A DNA stretch of 64,000 bases from Auriscalpium vulgare (GCA_019915015.1 JAHBBC010000010.1:1488001-1552000), one strand, 5' to 3'; shown: positions 33,786-45,278, numbered from the stretch's first letter. A program made the numbers and translations. Notes: a model not told the origin generated them from the letters alone.

Positions 33786-35499
33786 ATGTACCCCGTCAAA
33801 GCAGCTAACATCCATCTCCAGGATCTCTACGGCGCGCAGGTCGAGGTCTTCACCGTCAGAAGACAGCTCGCTTCTCATCACCGTCACGATTCCCCCGATA
33901 AACGCGATAGAGACGACCCACCGTCGCGTGTCCAGAATTCCACCCTTCAACCCGACAAACTGACTCGCGGACGGGCCCCGAGACGGCGGAGGGGAGATGC
34001 AAGCTCGCCCTCGGCAGAGCGCCAGCTGGAGAAGGATGCATCGCCCGCACCCGCAGCCAGCATCCCCGCCGCGAAGCTCGCATCCGTGCGCAGCGAGCTC
34101 GATCTCACCCGCAGCGAGCTCTCCACCGCCCGCGCGGACGCTGCCAAGCTCGCGGACCGATGCGCCGCGCTCGAGCGAGCCTTGCGCGAGGCGAACGACA
34201 CGCTGCGTGCGCGCGAGCGGGAGGTAGAGAATCTCAAGCGAGAGCGCGACCGCGAGCGGGCTGCGGAGGAGCGCAGGTCGCGGGCGTACAGTCGCGACAG
34301 GGAGCAGTACGCCGCATACCGGCATAGCAGTCATGGCCGCACACCCGACTGTAAGTCGCTCGCTCACCTCGCTCGCGTCCGAGTCTTCAATGTCGGCGGC
34401 CAGATCGCGAAGAGGACGACGCGCTGCACCTCAGGGTGCGTGGGCCCTCTCACGGGCGCAGACCCAAATCCACTCCCCCTGCCCCGCGGTCCGCCGTCTC
34501 TCCAAACGGAGACGCTGCGCCGCCGCTACCCGGCCTCGACGTCTTCGTAACGAAGACCGACCACTGGTCCGGCGCGCAGGTCATCGAGGCCGTGCAGGAC
34601 CTCAACTCCGAGATCCTGCAGCTCTCCGCTGCGGCGACCGAGCTGGTGAACATCAGCGGGCGCCCCGTCGCGCCGGCGGGGCGCGTGAGCCAGGCGGGGA
34701 AGGGTGTCGCGTCGCGCCTCGGCGCGGCGTTCGCGCACGTCCTCGCCGCACGCGAGCACGAGCACGACCCCACGCTCATCCAGTTCGCGCTGCAAGCGTG
34801 CGTCGCGGTGTGCGCCGCGCGCCTGCTGTCCGTCTTCTGCATCGGCCTGCCCGTGCCGCCGAACGAGCTGTTCGCGCAGCTGCACTTCCACCTGCATGCC
34901 ACCGGTGCGTCGCCGCGTCCGTTTCTCCGCCCGGGTGCGCGTGCTGACGTTGCGGGCACGCAGAGCCGCAGGCCACGTCCTCGCGCTGGCGCGCGCTCAC
35001 GCTCAGCCACATCCGCGCGCTGAATCCGCGCCTCAGTGATATCGCCGTGCACGACTTCGTGGTGCAAGTCCTGCGCGCGTGGCTCGATATCTTCATCCTG
35101 TGCGGGTGCTCGAACCCGGAGGTCGCGCTGCTGTCCCTGGACGCGCTCAAGGCGCGCTTCGGGAGCCAGGCCCAGCGCATCGCGCGCGCGGCGTGCAGCC
35201 TCGCGCAGGTCGTCACGGAGGAGATCATGTCCACGAACTTTGAGGTCACTTTTGTGGACCAGGGCACGCCGTTCGACGAGAAGGGCATGAAGAACGTGTT
35301 TGCCGGATACGGCCCGTCGGATGGGGCCGTGTTATGTACGACAGAGTTGGGGCTCCGGTGCTTGACGAGGAAGAATGCACGCGCGGCAGCGAGCGGGCTG
35401 GCCGGAGAGAGCATTGAACGGACGACATTACTACTGCCCAAGGTGATACTCGAGACTGTACCACAAATACTTGACCACATGAGCGAGTCCAGCGGATGA
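33786..35499 (+). CDS. Conserved basidiomycete coiled-coil protein of unknown function
   Basis: The likely start is MYPVKAANIHLQDLYG at 33,786, in an exon that becomes basic and then a coiled coil (LASVRSELDLTRSELSTAR onward to about 34,300). After one or two introns a folded region follows: FVTKTDHWSGAQVIEAVQDL, LQLSAAATELVNISGR, CVAVCAARLLSVFCIGL, then after an intron LTLSHIRALNPRLSDIAVHD, VVQVLRAWLDIFILCG, and a C-terminus to HMSESSG. The WSGAQV module recurs in hypothetical proteins of Agaricomycetes as I know them, without assigned function. The start and first intron are uncertain. Confidence 0.65.
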
Positions 35500-37326
35500 A
35501 AAACAGGTGTCGGAGTAAATCCCATTTCGTTGCGTATTCTTCTTCTAATGATGTAGGAGCCCTCGGTCCGTCGATGTATACCCACTGTACTACATTCCTA
35601 TACGCACAGAGCTAAGTTACAAGGTTCATGAATTTCAAGGTGCCATCGAACGTCTTCAACGGTGTAAAAGCCACGTTGCGGGAGGAAGAGGCTGTGAATA
35701 CACAGCTTTTCGACCCTCGCAGCGGAGGCTTCACAGCCGAGGCAGGGTAGGGAGAGAAGTCGAAGGAAATGAGGATGAGAAGGAAAGAACGACGGGGGAT
35801 GAGAAGAGGAAATAGAGAATCGCTTGATATGACTGTTGCCCAGTTGATTGAGGAAGCCTAGCTAGCGTGCTGCAGAAGCTGAGACAAAGGTAGAGAGATG
35901 CGCGAAGCTCTTCCATTCAGTGTGCGACTCTTAGGCCAGATTCATGACAGACGAAACCTTGAAGCACACTGGCGGGCAGATTTGAATTCGACGTCGTAAC
36001 CAGACAGGCACTGCCCTGAGCTGTCGATTCTGGCGGGTAGATTGAGGTAGTCCAAGAAACTCGCAGCCAAGCTTTGCGCACTTCGGAAGTCGCCAAGCAG
36101 GCGCGACAAGGGCGCCCCGCCACCTAGGGAGCGTGGGGAAGCATTTCGGATGTTGAACAGCTGCCAGGGAGGGTCGACCATGCGTAAAGGCCAAGATCAG
36201 TCCGCAACAGGCGTTCCCTTGAGTTTTCATGCGGCGAGGTGACAGATGGAGGCCGCCCGACTTTCATACTTCATAAGAGGATTGATGTGCTTGTACGTTG
36301 AGCCGGTTGCGTCATGGTGCTGCCGATGGAGAAGATGTCGGTGTTCTTGTTGTTTCCCTGTGCGCCGAAGTCAGGACATTGGCAGGCAGCCGGAGACGCA
36401 CCAAGATCGAGGCTTCCATCAGCATACGAGGACATTCAGACAATGTGTGTCGCACAAATAACTTGAACGGTTGAAAGTCAGCAAGGCTCGAGCAGACAGA
36501 TCACGTACAGCAGCCCAGGTTGTCTTCCGTACGTCATCGAGAGTGTTGGAGCCGCGCATAGTACCCCACCCATGCCGAGGCTGGAGAGCAGTGAGACGAA
36601 GGACCATGTGGGGCGACGTACAGATGTCCGGTGTTGGTTTATCTTGAGGGTCTTGATGAGTGGCGAGCGGAACTAGTCGGGCCTAGCAGGTCAGCCATAG
36701 ATCGGATGCCCAGACCAGAAAGTTGTGTGGCGAGCGTCGGACCCCTGCGTGCGGCATCAGCGTCGTCGACAGCAAGTAACTCGCACCGCATCCAAGTGGT
36801 TCGCTGGTCGTGTGTTTCGAAGATGGGCGTTGTGTGGCGAGCCAGTCGGTTGGGTACAAGGCAGGCTAGGTGGCGTCGGCGAGATGCTTGTGACCACAGA
36901 GCAGCCAGCTGAAGACTTGCATCGTGGTCGAGGGGGAAAGGCGAGCAACTGGTGGTTTGAGGGAAAGCAGGATGACGAACCAGACACGAAGACGGGCGGG
37001 CTTATATAGACAGATTCGAGCGTGGCCGGTTGAACGGTGCCTAGCCGACCAGGACCAAAGCGGTCAGAATGCAACAGTGACAATGGCTCGTGCACCGCTT
37101 CGCCGCTTTGTGTCGCGTGGCGGCTGCTTTGTCTCGCCCGCCGCGTGGATACCGGAGTTCACGCGTCGGTGTGGTTGCTGCACGAGGCGCTGTACAATGG
37201 GCTGTGATGCTGTGTCCGTTCCTTTCCTCAGGCGTCGGACGTTCAGTCAGGGCAGACGGCAAGGGCCGAGCGAGTTGCAAGGGCCAAGCGGGCTCAACAA
37301 TTGCATTGCATCGGAGGACCAAGCAA
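35500..37326. other. Region without a recognised gene
   Basis: Both strands carry short, plausible-looking fragments. On the minus strand a TATATAAG at about 37,005-37,012 precedes an ATG at 36,922 (MQVFSWLLC). Further down are GNNKNTDIFSIGSTMTQP (about 36,310-36,365) and RIDSSGQCLSGYDVEFKSAR (about 35,975-36,035). They could not be joined into one gene. A degenerate or many-exon minus-strand gene is possible. Confidence 0.3.
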
Positions 37327-38644
37327 CTACTGGATCAAAATCATCCAGGCCAGTATGAAATAGAATAACCTGCATCGACCAGGTCAGCTCGAGCTTGATC
37401 ATCAACCGGGAAAACGTCGGCGAAGGACGCACAGTAGAGGATACACTGCCAGCAAAATGCGTTGGGCTTCAATTTTCGTTCCATCGAGGAAGTTGACGGA
37501 CGCTATGGATAGGGACAGTTAAGGGGAGGTGAGGATGGAGGAGAAGAAGGCGCGTACCCCATATGCACCACGCCCAGGCGAGGATGGCTACGGGCGCGCG
37601 GACGTAGATTACGCGGACGAAGCAGGAGACGAGAGCTGCGATGTTGAGAGGCGCGACGCAGTATCCTAGAACGCACAGACCCTGGAAGAAAGAGCTGCGG
37701 GAGTAGGTAAGCTTTCGCCACAACGCGTCGCGTCACACGTGGGTACTCACACTCGCCCTCCAAGGAGCTGAAGCGGCGTTAAAGTCAGTGGGTCGAATTA
37801 CAAGCGCATACTACGGTGTACGTACCTTCGCCTGAACAGTCACCACCAGCGAACCCAAGCAAACAATCATGATCACGGACGTGAAGACGCCTAACGCTTG
37901 ATTTGGCGGTGCCTGTCGGGGGTAGGGAGCGTGAGGGTTCAGCTACGAAGCCTCGTGATATACACGCACATTTACACTGAGCATGATACCCAAGAGCAGA
38001 CAGAGAATTAGAGGACCCCACAGATCCCAATCCCTGTAATGACGTGTGACGTTGGGCTCAAGACCTTCAGCTGTCTCATGGTGCTCACTTGAGCACCTCA
38101 CGTCCCGCTCCTTTCCGTATAGGATACAGGACCTGCACAAGCTTGTTGAAGATGGACAGCAAATCTCGGCCCTGCAGCGATTCGGTTAGCTCTGCGTTAC
38201 GGGTAGACACATGCACGCGCATACAATTGTAGCCGTAATGGGCTCATCGAGCGTGTCAACGCCGCCAAATCTGAGCGCAATGTGTAAGGAGAAGGTTGGG
38301 AGATTCAGGTATTAAAGCGCACCGCGTCTCGACCCGCACACCCCCAAGCATCTCCCGTGTAGGGCCCGCCGTAGTGCTCGAACTTCCAATATTCCCGGAG
38401 ACCCCTGGAAGTGGAGAGCCAGACGGCGGCGCTAATTGATCGATTGCGCGCCCTTTGCCCTTGTCTGGTACGGGCGAGGTAGCAGTGAGTGGTGTCGTGG
38501 GCTGGCCGAAGCCAGGGATGGCATCGTCATCAAAGTCTTCGTCGTCGTCTTGTAGTGATGAGAGCGACGACAACGAAAGGACCATAGAAATAGCTCACCT
38601 GCTTCAATGAAACGAGAACTAAGGGGTGTGGCAGCGGAAGCCAT
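37327..38644 (-). CDS. Yip1-family Golgi membrane protein
   Basis: The start MASAATPLSSRFIEAG is followed by an acidic, Ser/Pro-rich cytosolic part (DDDEDFDDDAIPGFGQP). The Yip1 domain is spread over short exons: FGGVDTLDEPI, GRDLLSIFNKLVQVLYPI, DWDLWGPLILCLLLGIMLS, PNQALGVFTSVIMIVCLGSL, SFFQGLCVLGYCVAPLNIAA, APVAILAWAWCIW, SVNFLDGTKIEAQRILLAVY and LFYFILAWMILIQ with the stop at 37,327. DLWGPL, GYC and the five hydrophobic segments are family hallmarks. The order of exons suggests the YIPF6/Yip4 subgroup. Yip proteins bind Rab GTPases and shape Golgi and ER-exit membranes. All junctions inspected keep the frame. Confidence 0.9.
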
Positions 38645-39022
38645 GGTGGTCGAATCCTATCCAGCGCACTGCGCCGCTGCGCTGGCTGAGGCTCGCGCTC
38701 AGTGCTGTGCGCGCGCGGTTTCACACGCGCACTACATATGTAGCAGGACCCTTGCGCCTCCTTCCTCCGTCGACTGCCCCTTCAAACGCGCCCTACAGTA
38801 CACGGAACACACGGCGGAGCTCCCACACTGCCGCGCGGCTGAAGATCAGTCGTGAGTGTTGCATGTGCCTGCCCACAAGTGCTCGACCTGAGTGCGCCGT
38901 GACCGTTCTCATGCCGTTGATTAGGTCTCCATGGGTTTGCCCCGGCGACGCATTCACGAGTCTACGTATTATGTACGTAGTCTCCTGGAAGCAGACTGAA
39001 CGCGGCAGCTGATGACAGTCGA
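38645..39022. other. Intergenic region with a diverged repeat
   Basis: No gene. A segment at about 38,866-38,965 resembles 43,948-44,035 (blocks CTGCCCAC, GACCGT(T/C)CTCATG(C/T)CGTTGA, CGACGCAT or CAACGCAT), suggesting an old dispersed repeat. Confidence 0.4.
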
Positions 39023-40107
39023 TCAACCTACCTCAGCTAGCTGCAGACCAAGAGGCTCGTCAAGCTCTTGTTCCGTTCCTGGGACACCCAGAGTGCACGC
39101 GACCTTGCTCGCGGAAATCTTAATATCCTCGAACCCCCAAGCCCTATGATTCCCGTCCTTCAAATGGCTCGCGTCCGCGACCAAATTCGGCGTCCAAGCG
39201 CCGAGCACCTTCTTCTCGCCGTCCTTCTTCTGGACAATCGTCAGCGAGCAGCACGCGATGCGTAACGGGATCGTGCGGTCGCCGAGCAGCTCGCGCGTGA
39301 GCGCAATGGCCGTCGCGGCGTGGCTGCACAAGAGGACGCGCTTGTGCGCACCCTGGTAGCGACGGTGCACTTCGGGGATGAGCGCGTCGAGGAAGCCCGC
39401 AGTGCGGTCGTGCACCTCTCCGACGTCCTCGCCCTTGCGCGACGGATACCAGATGGACGCCCACGAGTCGTCGATCTCGGGGAAGTACGCTTGAAGCGCG
39501 CTCGCGGAGGCGGGACGCGGGTGGAGGCCCGTGTTTGGCTCCACGGGGGAGAACCACTCGGAGAGCCCTGCATTGACGGGGAAGTTAGAAGCGGTACATT
39601 GGAGTCATGCATGGCGGCGAACCGTGCTCGGCGTAGATAGGCACGCCCAGGGCTTTGGACGTGGGTTTGATGGTCTGGAGACAGCGGTCTGGTACGTGTC
39701 AACATAAAGTTCCTGTCTCTGTAAAAGGCATGGCGCTCACAGTAGGGTGACGAGAAAATTGCGGTGGGCCGCTCATCCTCGGGCAGCGAGAGGAAGAACT
39801 GGGCCACTTCCTCAGCTTGCGACTACTTGGCCCCAATGATCAGCACCGCTCGACTGTCTCAGTTGGCGCAGATCACCTCTCCGAATGCCGCCAGTGGAGG
39901 ATCGCGGGGCAGACCTGTAACGCTCTTCCTGTACAACGCCAGCTTCTTCAGTAACGCCATCGACGGCCATGCTTCAATCGCAAGGTAGTGCGACTGACCA
40001 CGATGTGGTGACCCAGCTCAGCCTGAAGCCTGGGATCGGTGAGCACGACTTGAACAAGGGATGAGTGTGTCCGTACCATGTCTGAGAATGTATATTGTCT
40101 CGACCAT
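39023..40107 (-). CDS. Histidine-phosphatase (phosphoglycerate-mutase-like) protein, Tfc7/tau55 type
   Basis: The first exon reads MVETIYILRHG, ending inside the catalytic RHG motif. Exons continue FRLSWVTTSWSV, LPRDPPLAAFGE, AQFFLSLPEDERPTAIFSS, DRCLQTIKPTSKALGVPIY (the R of this block is catalytic) and LSEWFSPVEPNTGLHPRP. Then come DRTAGFLDALIPEVH and LLCSHAATAIALTRELLG, which holds the second catalytic His. The acceptor of intron 1 must be the first CCCAG; the nearer CAG would give an immediate stop. Relatives include fungal TFIIIC subunit Tfc7/tau55 and small-molecule phosphatases. Which one this is cannot be decided from sequence alone. A TATA-like run at about 40,172-40,178 lies upstream. 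Confidence 0.85.
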
Positions 40108-40541
40108 GCTGGACTCTGAAAAGAGCAGCGGGTTGGAAGCGGGGGATCAGTGGGATAGGTTGGGCTTGAGTAGTATATACAGAAACAGAACAAGTCCTAC
40201 AACTCTGAGTTTGTACAGAAACAGTACAAGTACTACAGCTCTGAGTTCATACAGAAACAGTAAGTTACGAGTACTACAACTCTCCTTCCGAGCACGAGGT
40301 TCGGAGGAGGCCCCACGCTGCGTCCCAGTGTTTGTGAAACGTATGGGGGCACGACCTGAGAGTCTCAGTCACGTGTGCAGGTTAGCCTGATTGGCTTCCC
40401 ACTATCCCATCTTATCCTATCCACACTGTCCGCTGGGTCGCCTCCGCTTAGGAGAAGGCGGATCCAAACAGCGGGCCATGACTACCGTGACTCAGCGCTC
40501 AGTCAGTGACTAGGGCCCATTGCGACTTCAACTCAACCATC
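40108..40541. other. Divergent intergenic region with a minisatellite
   Basis: No gene. It contains three 36-bp tandem units (40,176-40,283) just upstream of the histidine-phosphatase gene. Confidence 0.5.
40176..40283. repeat. 36-bp tandem repeat, three units
   Basis: ACAGAAACAG recurs at 40,179, 40,215 and 40,251, each followed by a similar block ending ACA(A/G)CTCTGAGTT in the first two units. The third is shortened and diverged. Confidence 0.8.
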
Positions 40542-41897
40542 ATGTCGGAGCCAGCCGCCAGCCCCTCTTCCAGTGACGTCCGATTTGTCCTCCTCGAAAA
40601 CACCGACGTATACCTTGATATACCGCTGTCTGTGCTCAAGACCCTCTGCAACTACCCGGCCAAATTTCTGCGGTGGCTCGCTTGGGCGATCCTCCACGTT
40701 GACGGCAGCCTGCAGCATGGCGAGACAACCGTCAGCGACAAAGACGAAATCATCGCTGGACGTATCTACGTGTTCCGGGCCGTGGACGATGGTGAGCGCT
40801 GGTGCAACTACTATGCCGCGCGTATGTACTCACTGTCCCAACTTGACAGATGATGGCATCGTCCTTGCGGAAGAGTTCCTGGGCAAGCGCGAGTCCGATA
40901 ACCTGAGTCACAAGTCCGACGACCCCGACGACCCTTTCTGCATAGCGCTCGAGAAGCGTGATATGCAGTGTGTGTTTACTGGGTGCACCACCAGTCAAGC
41001 GATGCCCATCGTTGATCTTGAGCGCGGCGATCACTGGGTACGAACCGATCGCGCCCTCCAACCTCCTCCAACATCCTGAACTTTGCTGATGAGACAGTCA
41101 GTGGCTTGATACTGTCATTCAGGCTCTCACAACGAAGCAGCGCCACGGTGAAGATGTTCATAGCGTGACCCTCGATGACCCGCGCAACGGTATGCTAATC
41201 GACCGCAACCTGCGTGGCGTGCTGGACTTGCAATTAGCGGCGATAGTTGTGGTCAGTCTGTTCTACGCATCACATGCTTAGTCGTTCTGAGTCCGTCGTG
41301 CAGACTCCGAACCACGTTCTCGACATGGCCGACATTCCCGACGGCGAAGTTCGACCGCTTGAGGACATGTGGAGAAGCAAGTGCTATTTTCCCGACGACG
41401 TCCGCTACACCATCCAAATGTTAGCCCCACGGAAAACCCTCGTCCCACACAACGGGCGCGCTGCATTCGTGCCAGACTCGGGAGTGCCTCTACCGAGTCC
41501 CCTCCTACTCGAGTTCACCTATGGGCTCACCGCGCTCCGCTTGTGGGGCCATAGCTCTCGACAGGCTATCAAACAGTCAAAGTACCGATTCGTCCCAGTA
41601 CCTGAGCTGGCGGACGGCGGCTCTGCTCTCGGGATGCAGCCGCGATCAGACGACGACCCTTCCGACTCTGCCGAGGGCACCCCCGAATCGTCTGTGAAGC
41701 ATCGTCGCCTCACGGAGGACGACTGTCGGTCTGTAGTCGAGACTTACGGTGTGGGTAGGCCGGAGTATCAGCTTAACCTTGCAAAGGTGAAGCAAGACAA
41801 AGTGACCGCCTGGGCTAGTGACATCATCCCCCATGTTTCGCCCAATAGTGGGACGGAGAGCTCTGACGGTGGCTCCGACACGTCATCACCTGTATAA
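40542..41897 (+). CDS. HNH-like domain protein of basidiomycete type
   Basis: The start is MSEPAASPSSSDVRFVLLEN. Exons include IIAGRIYVFRAVDDG and, after an intron, a core ALEKRDMQCVFTGC followed by IVDLERGDHW, then GMLIDRNLRGVLDLQLAA and a C-terminal ~200-residue part ending SDTSSPV. The arrangement (RD..CVFTG, an RGDHW box, then a LIDRNL helix) matches HNH-type proteins common in Agaricomycetes. In active members a His follows the Cys knuckle (A-x-H-I/L-x-P); here the place reads QAMPIVDL, so the first His appears lost. It may be non-catalytic. Intron boundaries between 41,040 and 41,310 are uncertain. The C-terminal tail is acidic and Ser-rich. Confidence 0.6.
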
Positions 41898-42148
41898 AGA
41901 GCATGTCGTGAGGGCAGCCTGAGGAGTGAAAGCGTTGTGTTGTCGAATAGCAGGATTAGTGCCAGCTCAATGCGCGCAGCCTAGCGCACTTGTAGATGTG
42001 CAAAGAACAGCAGCGCGAGCGTAGGCGCGATGAGATGAGATGACGAGGCGCACAACAAAAGTGAGCACGAACAATAGCATCATCCCTGGCGCCAATCCAT
42101 GGTCAATTGAGAAAGGGCGCTAAGTCAACAAACTGACGTCTACATAAG

Positions 42149-42765
42149 ATCGACGTAAACACCAACCTACGCCCGCGATCGCGACGCATGAAATAGTAAG
42201 GATCAATGTCAACTTCACTGTAGCTCAGGTGGCTGAACCCCTGTAGATGCTCAAATTATCTGGATATTTCATGTCACTGGCCGACACCCGCGAGTTCACC
42301 AAGCTCCTCGCTGTGGACGTCAGCTCGGCCAAAGACCAAGACCTTGAATGGTTGCTCAACACCTGGCTTTTCGAGAACAACATGCACCACATCCTCGCTG
42401 CCTTCACCGACCCCTTCAAGCAGACCTTCGATTCCGTAGATTAAATAGGAACCACGTTCATCGCAAACGAGGCAATCCAAAAATTCTCAGACGCAGAGCC
42501 CAAGATGGAGGAGACAGCCACAGTGATGAAAGTGAAGGAGTGGATCACGGACACCGTGAAGGACACACCACATGCGGGCCTAAATTATAGGTTCATCCAA
42601 ATGGTCGACTGCTGGAAGATGACCATGTTCGGCGTGCACCCGCGAGCGAGGCCGCCGCCGCCGACGCCAATAGTGTTGGGAAAGGAAGAAGCGGCGGAGT
42701 TTTTAAAGGAGAGAAGGAAGAGGTTCTTGGAGAGTCGAAGACGTGCAGTGTGATCTGGATACATA
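42149..42765 (+). repeat. Segmental duplication, copy A
   Basis: About 617 bp closely similar to 46,021-46,632. Homology starts near ATCGACGTAAACACCAACC, continues through upstream sequence and the small gene, and ends at GTGATCTGGATACATA just after the stop. Confidence 0.85.
42247..42753 (+). pseudogene. Copy A of a small hypothetical gene, interrupted by a stop
   Basis: It starts MLKLSGYFMSLADTREF and is collinear with the intact 163-codon copy at 46,129. Codon 66 is TAA (42,442-42,444) where the other copy has GAA. Beyond the stop the frame stays open and homologous (ANEAIQKFSDAEPKMEE, then FIQMVDCWKMTMFGVHPRA) and ends with a longer, basic tail (FLKERRKRFLESRRRAV). The retained frame suggests the stop is recent or that only part of the product matters. 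Family not recognised. Confidence 0.75.
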
Positions 42766-42828
42766 ATCAGATTCTTCCTCATTTCAACATTGTCGTCAAT
42801 ACGGACAGCTGGTTACGAGTACTACTAC

Positions 42829-42844
42829 GAGTACCCTGAGGAGC
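42829..42844 (+). repeat. Target-site duplication of the LINE, left copy
   Basis: GAGTACCCTGAGGAGC precedes the inserted LINE and recurs exactly after its poly-A tail at 43,753-43,768. Confidence 0.9.
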
Positions 42845-43518
42845 GCGTAAACCTGGAACGCGCACGCTGCGCGATCGAAGAATTCACAGGCGCCCTTGAA
42901 ACAGACGCAGCCCTCTGGAAGAACACGTACCGCCCAGAAATAAAAAAACCCGTCCAACAGTTCCTATTCAAAACAATCCATAACATATATATGGTCGGGA
43001 GGAGATGGCGCCACTCTATGCCCGAACGGGCCCCCTGCCCGCTATGCGGCGATCTAGATGAAAGCATGGAACATATCCTGACAGAATGTCCGAACTCACC
43101 AGTAATGGATGCTATATGGAAAGCAGCAAAAGAGCTTTGGCCACACGGGGAGAACTCATGGCCGCAGATATCCTTTGCCGCAGTGATCGGATGTGGTTCA
43201 CTGGAAGTGCCGACCCCAGAAAATGAGGGTCAAGAGGAAAGGGCGACGCGCGCTGCAAAATCACGCCTACTACGGATCATAATCTCCGAATCCGCTCACC
43301 TGATATGGGTACTGAGATGCGAACGAGTCATCCAGGAAAAGCAGATAACAACTAGGGAAGCCCTAGCGAGATGGACCTTCAAAATAAACCAAAGACTGAT
43401 CACGGACAAGATCCTGTCCTCAAGGAAACGCCGATCAAAAAAGCAAGATACTCGACCACACTCACCTGGACCGGTACCCTCCGCGATGAACGCGACCTGC
43501 CAGACGACTGGGCAGTAA
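42845..43518 (+). CDS. C-terminal remnant of LINE ORF2
   Basis: The frame begins inside the element (RVNLERARCAIEEF); the apparent upstream start codon lies in host sequence before the target duplication and is accidental. It contains PVQQFLFKTIHNIYMVGRRW, then the CPLCGDLDESMEHILTECP motif and a helical, basic tail (SSRKRRSKK). This matches the zf-RVT-like region at the end of Tad/R1-type ORF2 proteins. No catalytic part remains. Confidence 0.8.
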
Positions 43519-43752
43519 ACCCTGAGGTTTTAGTGGGTATACGGCCGCCCAGGGCTCCTATTTAACGGAGTGACCAGGCGGACAACCGGAGTCCCACAGT
43601 CCCCGGAGCTTTTGCTCCGGAACTGCGTAACGCATTTTCTCCTCGGACCGGCATACTCACCCGGGTATGCCGCCTTAGCGTCCCGTCAAAGGTGCTCTGC
43701 TTTCGTAGCAAGCGCCAGATGGATTATACGCTCGTCCAAAAAAAAAAAAAAA
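42845..43752 (+). mobile_element. 5'-truncated non-LTR retrotransposon (LINE)
   Basis: The insert is flanked by perfect 16-bp target duplications and ends in a poly-A run (43,739-43,752), the hallmarks of target-primed reverse transcription. It retains the last ~225 codons of the ORF2 end, including a CPLCG...HILTECP zinc-knuckle-like motif typical of the region after the reverse transcriptase. The 3' UTR has two perfect hairpins: CCGGAGC/GCTCCGG (43,603-43,620) and CGGCATAC/GTATGCCG (43,649-43,672). The RT and endonuclease are absent, so the copy is dead on arrival. Confidence 0.9.
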
Positions 43753-43768
43753 GAGTACCCTGAGGAGC
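43753..43768 (+). repeat. Target-site duplication of the LINE, right copy
   Basis: Identical to 42,829-42,844 and directly after the poly-A tail. Confidence 0.9.
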
Positions 43769-44553
43769 CCTGAGGGCGCGTCGACGGCGTGTGAAGCGGC
43801 AATTGAAGGCCAGCGCGGGCCGTCACGGTGACTCCGACTCCGGCGGGAGCATCGACCTTCCTCCGTCTACCACTCATTCAAGCACACGTGCACCCTAGGT
43901 ACCGGAGCGTCGAGACAGTCGCACGGCTGACAACTTCCAGTCCTGAGTTTCGCATCTGTCTGCCCACGCTAGAACGCGACCGTCCTCATGTCGTTGAGTA
44001 TTAGATCTTGCCTCGGCCTCGGCAACGCATCCTCGACCAAGGCCTGCCTGCTACTTAGTCTTAGTACGCGATCCCGAAGACCAGTTATGATTACGTCGGT
44101 TGGCTGCGGAGGCTAAGCGCTACAGTAAGTACTTACTCTGTCCTTGCTCTGGACAGCTGTCTCGCACAGGTCCGACTCTCAAGTGGTTCGCCCCACGCCG
44201 CTTGGTCTCCCAATCAACCTCAGACATCGTCGTCCTTCCGGTCCGATATTTTGCGGCAGTCTCTTGACACGCACAAGACGTATTAATGGCTGTCAACAAA
44301 GCCGTCTGCGTGCTTTCTGGAGTCTGGCTCACTATGCGCTGTCAGCCCACCCGGAATGGTGGCATTCCGGACGCCGCTGAACCTCTCCTGGACCTTCGGC
44401 CTTTCTCCACCACCGGACTCACAAGCCTAGATCCCTTTGCCATGCCGTTTAGCCCTCACCTCGGGTCGCGCTGGCGTATAAAGGGCTACCAGCCCCACTG
44501 AACAAGAGGCCAAATCACCCGCACACCTCACTCACTTCCTCCCTTGTTATACA
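43769..44553. other. Intergenic region
   Basis: No gene seen. It contains the second copy of the diverged repeat noted at 38,866, and a 14-bp perfect palindrome AGTAAGTACTTACT (44,124-44,137) also found at 51,733-51,746. A GTATAAAGG at about 44,475 could be the TATA box of the next gene. Confidence 0.45.
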
Positions 44554-45278
44554 ATGCCTATCGAGAAGGGAGATATCTTGCTCATCCCGAGCCCCGGAAC
44601 CGAGGCCCGCACCTGCAACACCATCGAATGGAGCCAGACGTTGACTCGGCAGACCGCCGGCTACATCGCCCTCGTCGTGCAGTCACGCCCGACCCGGAAT
44701 CCGCCCCCGCTCTTTGGTGCGCCGGCTCGTTGTTTTCCCTCTCTCTCCTCCAATGCTGACCCGGATCTGTTCGTGCACAGGCAGGGCCGGTGTGTTGATA
44801 TTCATCGCGGCTGAGTGGTTCACCGACGCCTATCTCGGGGGCGTCGCGCACAAGACCGCCAGCGGCGGTGAGGCTCTCTGTCGTTGCCCGCCCACGGACA
44901 CATTGCTAACGTAAAGGTGGATCTTGGTGCAGAGTACGAGTTGACCATCGACGACAAGTTCCAGTACGCGCAGCGGCGCCGCTCGGCCGACGAACATCCC
45001 GGAACCGAGCGCATCGTCGTCTTCGAGCGCTTCGTCGTCTTCCACGACAAGGCTCGCAAGATGCACCATGTACGAGAGTCTCCTTTCTTTCTCATGTCCA
45101 CGCCGCACGCCCCTGACAAACTCCTCAGCACCAGTTCCTGCAAACGTTGCTCACGCGCGATATCGATTGGGTAGGGACCGAGGCGGCCAACCCCAGTGTG
45201 CTGGGCTACGATACTGTCGAGCAGGCGAGGGCCAACTTCTCGAGTGATTTTACCGGGGACTACCTTCAAACGTTCTGA
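44554..45278 (+). CDS. Small hypothetical protein
   Basis: The start MPIEKGDILLIPSPGTEART is about 75 bp after a TATAAAGG. Four exons read IEWSQTLTRQTAGYIALVVQ, then GRAGVLIFIAAEWFTDAYLG (donor TTTG|GTGCGC, phase 1), VDLGAEYELTIDDKFQYAQ with HPGTERIVVFERFVVFHDKA, and FLQTLLTRDIDWVGTEAANP to the stop at 45,278. The product is about 170 residues, probably a compact beta-rich cytosolic protein without signal peptide. I do not recognise the family. Confidence 0.6.

Noticed and set aside
42217..42240. tRNA A-box-like sequence TAGCTCAGGTGG upstream of the duplicated gene
   Set aside because: No B box or cloverleaf follows in either copy.
42790..42844. Apparent start of the LINE frame (MSSIRTAGYEYYYEYPEE)
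   Set aside because: These codons are host DNA and target duplication, not element sequence.
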